This document shows positions 36,901-46,974 of a stretch of DNA of 64,000 nucleotides, in pieces. The notes under the pieces are model-generated. The model had not been told where the DNA came from. It made no database searches and was given only the letters and a program-made list of their open reading frames with translations. The position numbers and the translations under genes were made by a program. The stretch's first letter is position 1, and each line of letters begins with the position of its first letter. The stretch is from Rhizophagus irregularis (Eukaryota > Glomeromycota > Glomeromycetes > Glomerales > Glomeraceae), in the NCBI RefSeq assembly GCF_026210795.1, contig NC_089444.1, positions 362,501 through 426,500 on the forward strand, read 5' to 3'.

Positions 36901-39521
36901 ATATATTGCTTTCTCTTCATTAAAAATATTAATATATCGCTTAAATACAGATATTGGAAAATGCTAGCCATTAGTAAAATTGATAATTATTTTGTATAAT
37001 TGAAAATAATTTGATAAAAGAAAACAAAAAAATTAAAAAGTTTATTAAGAAAAGTTAAAAGTTAAAAAGTTTTTTAAGAAAAATTAAAAAATAAAAATAT
37101 AAAAATTATAAAAAAATTTATTAAAAAGAATATTAAATAAATTCATTATATATTGTTTTCTTTTCATTAAAAACATATTTAATACATCACTTAAATATAA
37201 ATATTTATTTTGTATAATTGAAAATTTGATAAAAAAACAAAAAAAAATAAAAATTATTAAAAATTTTATTAATATAAATTTTATCATATATTGCTTTTTC
37301 TTCATTAAAAATATGTATTATTCAAATACAAATATTAGAAGATACCAGCCATTGGTAAAATTGATAATTATTTTGCATAATTAAAAAATTAATATAATGC
37401 TAATAATAATAATAATAATTATTATTATTATTAAAAAAAATTAAAAAGTTAAAGTTTATTAAAAGTTTATTATTTTGATGATTGCATTCTATTGGATGGA
37501 TATAGCTTATGATAATTTTTTATATGGTATATGAACTTAATATTAATAAAGTATATATAGATTATTAAAAAAAAAATTAAAAGTTTATTAAAAAAATTAA
37601 ATTTTTTTAATTAATAAAGAATATAAAAAATTTATAATGCTGGCCGGAATTAAGTGATCGCCATGTAAATTTCCTTTTTTGGAGTATTTGTGAAACCAAA
37701 TTTCCAATTTTTTGCGAGAAGCAAAATTTCCTTTTTTGGAAATTTGTGTAACGTTACATTAATATTTTTCTTAAATCCGGCCAGGATTACTCCAATTTTT
37801 GGTAAAAATAAATATTAACACATGATTTCGGAATTCGGGTAAATAGTTTAGCCACCAGATTTGTTAAAAAAATATTTTTAAACAAAATTTCCGTATAAGG
37901 AGATTATAATTCTGGCTGGCACTATAAATTAAATATTGTGCGACGTAGATCCCTTACATAAAAGGAAAATTTCCTTAAAAGGCGATTTTCAAATTCAAAA
38001 TTTCAAAATTTCAAAATTTCAAAAATCTTAAAAAAAATTTCCTTTTATGGTAATTTTTTTTTTGAAATTTCGAAATTTTGAAATTTTGAACTTTTAAAAT
38101 CGCCTTATAAGGAAATTTTCCTTTTATAGGATAGATCTACGTTACACAAAACGTCCAAAAAGGAAATTTGGTAACACCAACTTCCTTATTTGGACATTTG
38201 TGTAACGTTACATTGCCATAAAAGGAGATTTTCCTTATAAGGAGAATCTCCTTATAAGGAGATTTTAAAATTCAAAAATTCAAAAAATCAATTTTTCGAA
38301 ATTTTGGCACTTTTCGTTCAAACAGTACACCGTAGATGGTATAATAAAGCAATATAATTAAATTAAAGTAGAAGATAATACTTGCAATTGGCAGAAAATC
38401 TGAATAAAATTTAGCATCCCAACGATGTTTTCCAATGTTATTAATATAGCCTTTAGAACTATTTTCAATGTAAGCCTCTAAATGTTCCTTAAACAAATCC
38501 GAAGTGGGGTATAGAGTTGTCTTTTGAATTATTTTAGTAATTCCAATAATTCCTTTCTATTAAAGAGAAATACAATTATTATCAAATTTTAAAAACCATT
38601 ATAAAATATAAATTAATATTTACTTGTAAAAAATTTTGAGTCAAATTATCTTCTTTATGTATTTTTAATAATACATTTTTTATTTCGTCCAACTTCTTTT
38701 CTTGTCTTAACTGATTTTTATATAGGACTTTATTTTGAGCATTGATTTTTTCTAAAAATTCCATGGGAACCAAATAGTTGTCCTGTCTTCTATCTGATAA
38801 TTTAAGCAAAAAATATACTCAATAAGTCTTAAAACAAATATATTTAAAAGTTTAAAGATGCGTACTGGTAATTTTTTTAGCTCTTGGCGTCAAATCAAGA
38901 TTATCTATATCATCTCTTCCACGTTTTCTTGAAGTCTCTAGTTCATTATTATCATCCCCTTTTTCAAGTTCTTCAATTTCACTATTATTTTCATTGGAAT
39001 TTTTACCTTAAAAGTTTTTTAAAAAGATTATTCTTTTTCTATAGAAATTACTTATTCAATTTCTATATTTAAAATTGCTTTTACCTTGATTTTCTTGACT
39101 TTTGTAACCATCTTGACGATCTTCATCATGACTTTCAAGATTATCCTGTTCCTGAGGGCTACTTTCATGCTGAATCTGGTTTTGTATCTCCACTACCCAT
39201 AAGTTTAAAGATTAACATTTTTTTTTTTAAAAAAAAAAATTACTTATATACCTTCGGCAGGTTGAATAGTTTCTACATTAGTCTTTCTCCCTCTTCCCCT
39301 TCCTTTTTCTTTCCCTCTTCCTTGAGAATTTCCTATATATATTATGTAATAATATAGCAATAATGAAAAATAGTAAATAATTATTAAAATTTGAAAATAA
39401 ATGAGGCTAGCAATTTATATTGCTTTTATTTATTCGCGAAAATTAATTCAAATATTTTTTGTTTTTACAAAATAAGCATTTTGTCTTAATCATTAACTTT
39501 ACCCTTAGTATTTTTCCTCAT
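30995..39521 (-). CDS. eight-exon nuclear-type protein (391 aa), TE in intron 6
   Basis: Exons 39521-39503, 39332-39252, 39192-39085, 39006-38866, 38793-38624, 38556-38382, 31543-31194 and 31126-30995 join through in-phase GT-AG introns to exactly 392 codons including TAG. The N-terminus has RGRGKEKGRGRGRK (a basic RG-rich patch), then an acidic/Asn-rich linker, the nuclear-localisation-like SRKRGRDD and PRAKK, a Lys/Glu coiled-coil-like helix (NQLRQEKKLDEIKNVLLKIH) and a globular C-terminal domain (KKMRHRRGSLAKDIRSALF to IISFALAVCSIVLNP, about residues 230-330). The tail is acidic Ser/Asp-rich. It looks like a nuclear regulator of a lineage-specific family, but I do not recognise the domain. 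Intron 6 is 6838 nt because a 6.75 kb element sits in it; without the element it would be about 80 nt like its neighbours. Confidence 0.75.
34269..34422. mobile_element. Tigger/pogo-like MITE (154 bp)
   Basis: Ends CAGTCAACCCTGATATAG and (reverse complement of right end) CAATTAACCCTTGTTATAAC, flanked by TA. Comparison with the uninterrupted tandem-array unit (TTTTGTATAATTGAAAA) shows a precise insertion at TA. The CAGTC start and TA target fit the pogo/Tigger branch of Tc1/mariner. Confidence 0.8.
34806..36320 (-). mobile_element. 1.5 kb CCCTATAAAA-type TIR element
   Basis: Starts CCCTATAAAAAATCTGGATAC and ends CATATTTCTTATAGGG, flanked by a 3-bp duplication ATT (34803-34805, 36321-36323), so it is the longest member of the CCCTRTAAAA family here. 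The minus strand from about 35640 to 35160 is a repeat of pyrimidine runs ending in TTTTTGTAGG, resembling serial 3' splice sites. The region 35640-36060 is nearly pure purine on the plus strand. A Phe-rich 124-aa minus-strand ORF across the array is probably an artefact. No transposase is seen. Confidence 0.75.
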
Positions 39522-39884
39522 TATAAAGACAATATAGTTATAAAAAGATTATTTCGAAAGTTAAATGGAAGAAAATTTATAATGGAAGAAAATGGGAAGG
39601 TATCATTTAATAAAGTAAACTAGTTTATAAAGAATTTAGCTAGTTTATAGAGTTTAAGTAGTTTATAGAAAGTCTAAATAGTTTAAATAGTTACTGTAAT
39701 ACTGCGCCAAACTATGAGGAAAATCAATTGTATACGGTTTTATAGCTTTATTATGTAATATCTTTATATAAAATCATGTGAGTAATTAGTCATTTAATTT
39801 TTATATTCAAATTCATATTCATAAATTTGTAATCAAGAATTTTTCTTTCACCTTTTATTTTACAATAATTAAAAACAATAAATT

Positions 39885-40360
39885 AAATATAGACATAGAT
39901 AAAACTGATAGCTTTATAAGACTATATAAAAGTGCAACATTAACATCTACAGATATTATTCGTGCAGATCCATCCTATAATAATACTCCATGGTTTAGTG
40001 ATGTTTCTATTGTAATGGAAATAACAGATGATACTACTACTTATGCTACAGATCATGGTATATGCTTTGGAAAGGTTAGTAGTATAACTAGTAAATGTAA
40101 TTTAAATTAATATTGATAGCTTACATTATATTATTATAAATTAGGTATTATTATTGGGAGAAATATTTGTGAATAATTTACATAATATCACCTTTGCAAT
40201 GGTGAAATGGTATGATTATTCTGAACAAGATAATGAAGATTTAGAAATTTGTGGATGTCCTAGACTAAAATTATTAAAAGACTATGATATAGTACCATTA
40301 GATTCTATAGAACAAGCTGTTCATATTATACCAAGGTTTCATAAAAAAATCAATTTCTAG
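39885..40360 (+). CDS. partial two-exon protein, WYD-type C-terminal domain
   Basis: Exon A is about 39885-40074 and exon B is 40145-40360, joined by a 70-nt GT-AG intron in frame (FGK then VLLLGEIFVN). The product has LYKSATLTSTDIIRADPSY, a DHGICFGKVLLLGEIF strand pair, VKWYDYSEQDNEDLEICGCP, and a final QAVHIIPRFHKK. This order is what I recall at the C-terminus of many glomeromycete Plavaka/Kyakuja-type transposon proteins and derived host genes, but I cannot confirm it. No start codon is found upstream, so it is a 5'-truncated piece. It is divergent from the 391-aa gene start at 39521, only 0.36 kb away. Confidence 0.5.
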
Positions 40361-40577
40361 TAAATAGAAATATGTTTTAATAATAATGCATACTAATAAA
40401 TTTTATATTGATTAAAATAGTTTTTTACAATAAAATAAATTCAATGATTAATATGGTATAATATCACAAATGGATCATAATAGATCAATAATTTATTTTA
40501 TTTTTAATAATATTATTAGTGATAAGAATTTAATATATAATAATCATATACTTATGATAAGATATAAATAAAATTAT

Positions 40578-41110
40578 AATTACTCAAAATTGTATATTTA
40601 CGCTATTTTTTAAAGTGTAGATTTCTGAAACTTCTTGTTTATATAAATCTACATAACTTTTAAGGTATAAAATTTACTAAAAATATTTTAACCAATATAT
40701 TTATGTGTAATTACTCAAATCATGTATATTTACGCGATTTTTTAAAATGTTGATTTTCAAAACTTCCTGTTTGTATAAATCTACATAGCTTTTTAAATAC
40801 AAAATTTACTAAAAATATTTTAACCAATATACTTACATGTAAATTACTCAAATTGTGTATTCATACGCTATTTTTTAAAGTGTAGATTTCTGAAACTTCT
40901 TGCTTGTATAAAACTATGCAACTTTATAAATACAAAATTTGCTAAAAATATTTTAACCAACATACTTATGTGTAGATTACTCAAATTATGTATTTATACA
41001 CTATTTTTTAAAGTGTGTATTTCTGAAACTTCCTGTTTGTATAAAACTATGAAAATTTTCCAAGGTGTGAATTATCAAAACTACAATTTTATATATAGAT
41101 TACTTATTAT
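40578..41110. repeat. tandem repeat, unit about 132 bp
   Basis: Four and a half units start at TACTCAAAT (40581, 40712, 40845, 40978), with spacings of 131-133 bp. Each contains TACGCTATTTTTTAAAGTGT, GATTTCTGAAACTTCTTG and AAAATATTTTAACCAATA. Units differ by scattered substitutions. No continuous frame runs across it. Confidence 0.8.
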
Positions 41111-41214
41111 TGTAGATTTACATCTTTTTTTAAAGTGTAGATTTCCAGGTATTTCACATGTTTGCAAATCTACGCATATAATCGCACTATTTATTCTCCT
41201 GATGAAATATAATC

Positions 41215-41415
41215 ATGAAAGAGTTCAATGACGGAATTTCTAGTTTAAGTAATGATAGCACCGCCTATAATTTAAAAAATTATTTAGAAATATTACCAAC
41301 TTTTACAATGTTTGTATTCTGGAACTTTATGAAACTAGCAGATGTTGTCGGTGTTATGAAACGATTGAATTGTAGACGCACTTATGGATTTGTAGAGAAA
41401 ATGACACTACTATGA
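41215..41415 (+). CDS. hypothetical ORF (66 aa)
   Basis: A 66-codon ORF with protein-like composition (SNDSTAYNLKNYLEILPTF, FMKLADVVGVMKRLNCRRTY). No homologous family is recognised, no splice partners are obvious, and the frame ends in TGA. It could be a remnant of a transposon or host gene. Confidence 0.2.
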   Translation: MKEFNDGISSLSNDSTAYNLKNYLEILPTFTMFVFWNFMKLADVVGVMKRLNCRRTYGFVEKMTLL

Positions 41416-42022
41416 TACAAATTCTTAATGAGGCGTTCGAAAAGTTGAAATGTGAACGACTTTAGATTATCGTTTAATTATCATGCTAAATTGTTACAAA
41501 TATTGAATGAGCGATCAGTAATGATCTTTAATGGAAGAATTTTTCATGAAACAGTCAAGGGAATTGTTAATAAAAAACTTTATTTTGGGTATTAACGATA
41601 ACACATTTAAGGATGTTATCAGAAAGGAATTCGTATTTAATATTAAAGAATATGCTCGGATATATATCTGGAATGAAAGATGTATTAAGTGGGAAAAAAA
41701 AAGGGAATAACGATGGCAGTGAAAAAAAGCAGGTAAAAAGGATCGTTCCCTAAGTGTTTCATATGGGTGGTAAGTGAGAGAACTAAAAATAGGTTTAGTT
41801 TTGATGCTCTTAATAGATGGGTCGGATATATTGTGGAAACAAGGGATAGTTATGTTTCGCGATCGACGTTCGCAGTATGCTCGTAATTATTCTTTATTAG
41901 ATTGATTTTATTTCATTAGATAGATACTTTATTTAACGGATGTTCTAGAAACGTCTACATTGTAATAAATTATATTGCATAAATATTACAATATTAATAA
42001 AGGTTTTTATTAAAAATAAATA
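41416..42022. other. intergenic, possible decayed coding remnants
   Basis: The base composition here is less extreme than in the surrounding spacers, but all frames are broken. Nothing can be named. It ends at the inner boundary of the right arm of the inverted duplication. Confidence 0.3.
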
Positions 42023-42899
42023 AATAATAAAGTAATTATAATAACTTTAATTACTTTAATTTTTAATAGTAATAATAGGACCATTAACTATTATCATAAT
42101 TATAAGTTAAATATAAATACTATTAAACTAACCTTGTAAAACGTACTAATTTATGAAAAACTCCGTGAATATGATAAAATAATTTATGTGACTTGGATAA
42201 TTTTCATGTTTGACTGAGGCTATAAACTCCGTGAATATGATACATTTACGGAAATAAAAAAATTTATTATATATTTATATTACCCTGTATAAGTTAAGTG
42301 TATTGTAACGTGTAACATGTCTCCGTACGGATTGTCATCTATTGTCATCTTAAAATAGATCGGTTTAACCGGTGATCATGCCAATTAAACAATAGGAATG
42401 TTTCATGTTAAAAATTGCTCCATTTTTATGCTGTGTTACCATCGCTCTCTATCATTTTTTACGCTAAATTAAGACATAAAGTTTTATGATTATCCTTCCA
42501 TTTCTCAGAGTTGTCTTACAAATGGTAATGGTTTCACATCCCTAGGTATAATAGATGAGGAGTAATATGTCAAAATGTCAGCAAATTGGCTTGTTTATTG
42601 CGTCATTTCACACCCAATGATCATAGATAACAAGGAGTAATAATACATCAAAATGTCAAAATTTTATAACACAAATTTGGTAATATAATAATAGAAATGC
42701 TTTAAATTTTTTTTTCTTTTGAAACACGTTTGATAAAAAGAAAAGTTATTAATAGTTAATAAATAAATCAAGATTATAATGAATAGAAACATATATAAAT
42801 GTTCTGTTGTTCTTGTAATCTATCTCCCAAGTAAAAAATTTATCATTTTTCAAGTCTCCCATTTACCAATTGAAACACAATTTTCTGCCTTAGTAAAAA

Positions 42900-45800
42900 A
42901 TGTTCAATTTAAAGGTGTTGATCACTTTTATCTGTTTAATATCCATCTGTTGTTCTTTTGTTTCATCTCAGAATATACTATCTTCTTCTCAAAATATATT
43001 ATCACGAGATATATTATCCCAAAATACATCTCAAAATCAAGATATATCAACTCAAGATATATCATTTATTTATGAAGAACCGATTAATGGGTTAAAATTT
43101 TATAATACTTACACCTTTAGTTTAGAGGGTTCTTTCTCGATTTGGATGATCCTTGAAGATGAAGATCCAGCGTGCATATTACCTCATTTACATTTACGAT
43201 TTATAGATAAAACAGGAAAAATCAAATATATGGATTTTAATTATACTCTACCTGCAGAAGCAATTTGTCCCTTTAATATGGAGATTTTACCCTTAGCTTA
43301 TAATCATATAATAATAGTTTATGTTAAATCAAACAATGGTATTAAGGGAAAATATGGCAAAATAATTAATTACAGCAATGAGTCTATAAAGTAAGTTTAA
43401 ACAATGGAATCCTTATTAATGAAATCAATAATATTGATTTAATAATATTATTTTTTTAGTGAAATATATTTAGGAAATGCTAATGGATCTGTTAGATTTA
43501 GCATATCAGGTAAAGAACTTATTAGTATTGAAAAACCAGATAAAGAAGGAATAGCAATATGGCGTTTATTTAGCATTTCGTGAGTATTTTTACAAATAAC
43601 AATTAGTTTTTTTTTTTTTTGAAAATTAACTTTTTTACCTTATTTTAGAGATATTACAAGGGGAAAAGTGATAGAACATAAAAATGTTGAATTTCATGCA
43701 CCAAATCTATTATCGTATACCTTGGTAGATAGTTTAAGTTTTTCATTAACAGATGGAGGTTTTGGTTTTATGTATATTTTAAAATATGAAGAAACAAAAG
43801 GATCATCAGTAATGAGAGATCCAAATCTTCAATACTGGAGAGTTTATACATCATTTCTTAGAGTAGGTGCAGATTCACCTATGGCACCTTTTCTGGTTTA
43901 CCAAACCACCGAAAAATTAAATAATCTAACAATTAAATTATGTACTGTGACTTATAATGCTGAAGGATATGTATGTATTATGGCATTAAATAATACAATC
44001 ATAAATAAGAAGAATAATAAGTCACAGACTGAGGTAAATTACTATCAGTTGAGATTTTTATCAACTGGGGCTATAGTACGATTAAATATAGTTTCTAATC
44101 CAACAAATAATACAAACATTGATTTGATAAGTTTAAATTATGGAGGATTTCTTTTGCAACATAGTCATAATAGTGTAATGAATTATTATCTTTTAGATGA
44201 TGATGGTAATTATATGCAATCACAGGGATCTTTTGGGCCAGAATTTATTCATTTTAATATGTTTCGTATAAATAATACTATTTTTGGAATAAAGAAGCAG
44301 AGTAACAATAAATTGGAGTTTTTATTAAAATCTTTACCAAGATTAAATAATCATAGTAAGCTTTTAATTTCTTTTCTTTCTTCACATCCCTATAAAAAAA
44401 TTCTGGAAAAAACTCTGATAAATGATCAATTTTTAAAGAAATTCAGATACAGGATCATTTTTTGAAAATTTTTTATAGGGCATATATATATATACATATT
44501 TATTTAATTTTTTTTTTATCTGTAGGTACTGAATATAATTGTCCCATAATTGAAACTACAAAGCCAGCTATTAATGAAGTCATTGATCCTTTAATTAAAG
44601 AAATAATGATCAAGTATACCATTCCAGTAAAGTTATCTACTGCGAATGTTTCGATATTTCAACTAAGTGATGATCCAGATAAACCGGATCTATTAAGACA
44701 AACATTTTCAGGAGATTATAAACTATGTACTGTTGGACATGATAATTACACAGTGCATATCCCAATTTTTGAAAGCACATTTAGCCAACCCAATTCTTCC
44801 TATTATGTGTTGGTTGAGAATAATTTTGTCATCTCTCAAGAGAGAGATGAACCTTTAATAGGAATTAAAGAGAAACTTTGGATGCTTTCAACAAGTAATA
44901 TACATATTTTTTTTAAAAAAATTTTTTAATGATTGAATAGAAAAATTTATATTCTATTACTATATTTAGGACCACTTAAAGCGGCACAACATTCAGATTC
45001 GATTACAGGAATACTTCGACTAAATGAGGAAGGAAGTTTGAAATTTCTCCAAGCAAATCATTCAATATTTTTCATGAATATGATTCAAGAAATTTCTAAG
45101 ATAATTCCAGTAAACAAACAGAGGTTGGCAACAAGTGGCAGATGGATGTATGACCCTACTTCTCCAAAGAAAATATTATTATCATTTAACATAAATGAAG
45201 CTAAAGATGATAATACAGTTGAACCAAATACCCAAACAATATTTGAAAATTTAAATACCTTGATCAAACAAAAAAGGTTTACTGCACTTTCATTTAATGA
45301 ATATACATCATTAATTGATGAAAGTGCACCTTTTATAATGACCAAAGATTATTTCAAAGAATTTTATCCATTAATTATAATTTTTATAGCAGGTTTAGTA
45401 GTTTTAATAGTATTATATATTTTGGCGCGTATAAAAAATCCCAAAGGAAAAAACTTTGCAATATTTGAGACCTGTTTTATAATACAAGATATTGCCGTAG
45501 ATCTAGTATTCATATTACTGAAAGTTAAAAATACACCACATTTAATAATTCCAGCGTAAGAAATTTCATTTAATATTATTTTATTTATATTATTTTGAAG
45601 GTTAATTTGACTGATTACTAATTTTCTTATTTATTATTATTTAGTAAAATATTCTTTATTTTACCTATTGTAATTAATATTTTATTAGCCATAAATATTT
45701 TTGTATCTGAAATGGCAACAAATCCATCATTCTCTAAATGGGTTTCAAAGTCTCTGACACTATCATCAATTTGCACATTATTATCAGCCATAGACATACA

Positions 45801-46152
45801 AATATTAAATACTTTCTCATCGGATTTATTTGGTCTTAAAATATTTTCAGCTCCTTTGACTAAAAGATCACAAAAAATAATGCTTTGGGGTAGTATCATA
45901 AGCATCTTCATTGAAGATGTACCTCAATTCATTATCCAGTGGCTATATTACAATAGTGTTATAACGTATGATCTTATTCCAACTCTTGCGCTTGCATCTG
46001 GTGGGTTAGTTATAGGAAATAAACTAATTACAAGATCATATCACGCGTTATTAAGATGGAGTCATCGACGCGATAAAGTTAAAGAATTTATTAAACGTGG
46101 ACATTTATCTGCTGCTTCTATAAGATCAATAAGGTCCAATGTTGAAAATTAA
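42900..46152 (+). CDS. 926-aa secreted/multi-pass membrane protein, copy 2
   Basis: Exons 42900-43390, 43460-43579, 43649-44355, 44526-44894, 44970-45555 and 45645-46152; lengths sum to 2781 nt with phases matching at every junction. Domain plan as in the copy at 19066-22318: signal peptide, Asn-rich ectodomain, membrane segment at about 695-716, further hydrophobic helices and a basic tail. Visible residue differences from copy 1 are Ser/Leu near residue 33, Asp/Glu in the KY-ETKG segment, Glu/Lys in the VN-QRLATS segment and Lys/Arg in the LTK-SQKIM segment. Both copies are fully open, so both may be expressed. The opposite orientation and intact 5' flanks (at least 0.8 kb shared) imply both promoters were duplicated. 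Confidence 0.85.
44388..44480. mobile_element. 93-bp CCCTATAAAA-type MITE in intron 3, copy 2
   Basis: Exact positional counterpart of 20738-20830, with the same ends and flanking CAT/ATG triplets. It was present before the duplication. Confidence 0.8.
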
Positions 46153-46974
46153 AGCAGAAGCAGAGAAAAAGATCTTACCGAAAATTTTGATTTATGGCGA
46201 TAAAATAAAAAATCAATGAATTATTTCTTTGAAACATCTTATAGTTTATAGAAATCTCTCGAGTGCTTTATGAAATTAGCAATATCACTGTAATTACTGC
46301 GGTTATCGAATACTACAGATCATGTATATACTCTACCATACTTTTTAATAAAAACATAACGAATAATAAACGTTTTTCGACTTTATATTCAGTTCCAAAT
46401 TTCTCGAATATAACGTCTTGGCACGTGCTTTGCATTTCATATGAGAAAGATATCGGTAAAATGCATAACCACGCCAATAAAAGTAATAATGAAGGTTCAG
46501 TATGTTATTTCTGCTAAAATATATGTGAAATATTTCGACAAAGTAACTTATCGAAAAATTATCTAAATTATCTAAACATGATAACAACGAATTTTAATTA
46601 AAATATAAAGTGAATTTTGACCGGATTACTAGTATAGTTAATGTAATATTTGAGTTTATTACGATATTGATGATAAGCATGTAAGGTAATTATTGTTCTT
46701 CAGATTTTTCGCATTATAACTTTACATAATTTACTAGGGGATATTAAGAAATGATAACAAAGATAACATTAAAATGATAGGATAAAATAAATAAATAAAT
46801 AAATAGATCTCTTAAGTAATTATTTTAACAATTTGCCATTGATTTTTATATTTAATTTTTAATTTTTAAATATCACATTTTAATTAAAAGAATCCGATAG
46901 ACAATATATATAATTAAAAAACTCTGGCTACGTGTTATATGCCACTGCCTCGAATTACTTCAAATCATCTAGAA

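Larger units (their letters stand above)
33373..37400. repeat. AT-rich tandem array (unit about 250-280 bp)
   Basis: Units share TTAAAAAGAATATTAAATAA, then TATATTGYTTTCTTTTCATT, TTAAATACARATATT, and ATTTTGTATAATTGAAAATT. At least eight copies are visible (near 33400, 33650, 33900, 34170, 34555, 36635, 36900, 37150 and 37290). Between about 34765 and 36580 the array is interrupted by the 1.5 kb TIR element. The array forms the core of the long-TIR element. Confidence 0.75.
31583..38334. mobile_element. 6.75 kb long-TIR (foldback) element
   Basis: Terminal inverted repeats of about 775 bp (31583-32357) and 703 bp (37632-38334) begin TACGGTGTACYGTTTGRAYG. They contain many nested CTCCTTATAAGGAG-type palindromes and several TGTAACGTTACA words. 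The element is flanked by a 6-bp repeat GATGGT on each side (31577-31582 and 38335-38340). The centre holds a tandem array and two nested elements, with no transposase ORF. The long TIRs recall MULE or foldback elements; a 6-bp duplication does not decide the superfamily. It lies wholly inside intron 6 of the 391-aa gene. Confidence 0.8.

Noticed and set aside
40154-40360. Stand-alone 68-aa gene starting at the internal Met
   Set aside because: The frame continues upstream through a GT-AG intron into 39885-40074 with matching phase, so it is the last exon of a longer product.
42779-43075. 98-aa ORF (and its twin at 22143-22439) upstream of the 926-aa gene
   Set aside because: It overlaps exon 1 in another frame; the signal-peptide frame starting at 42900 continues through six in-phase exons, so this is a shadow.
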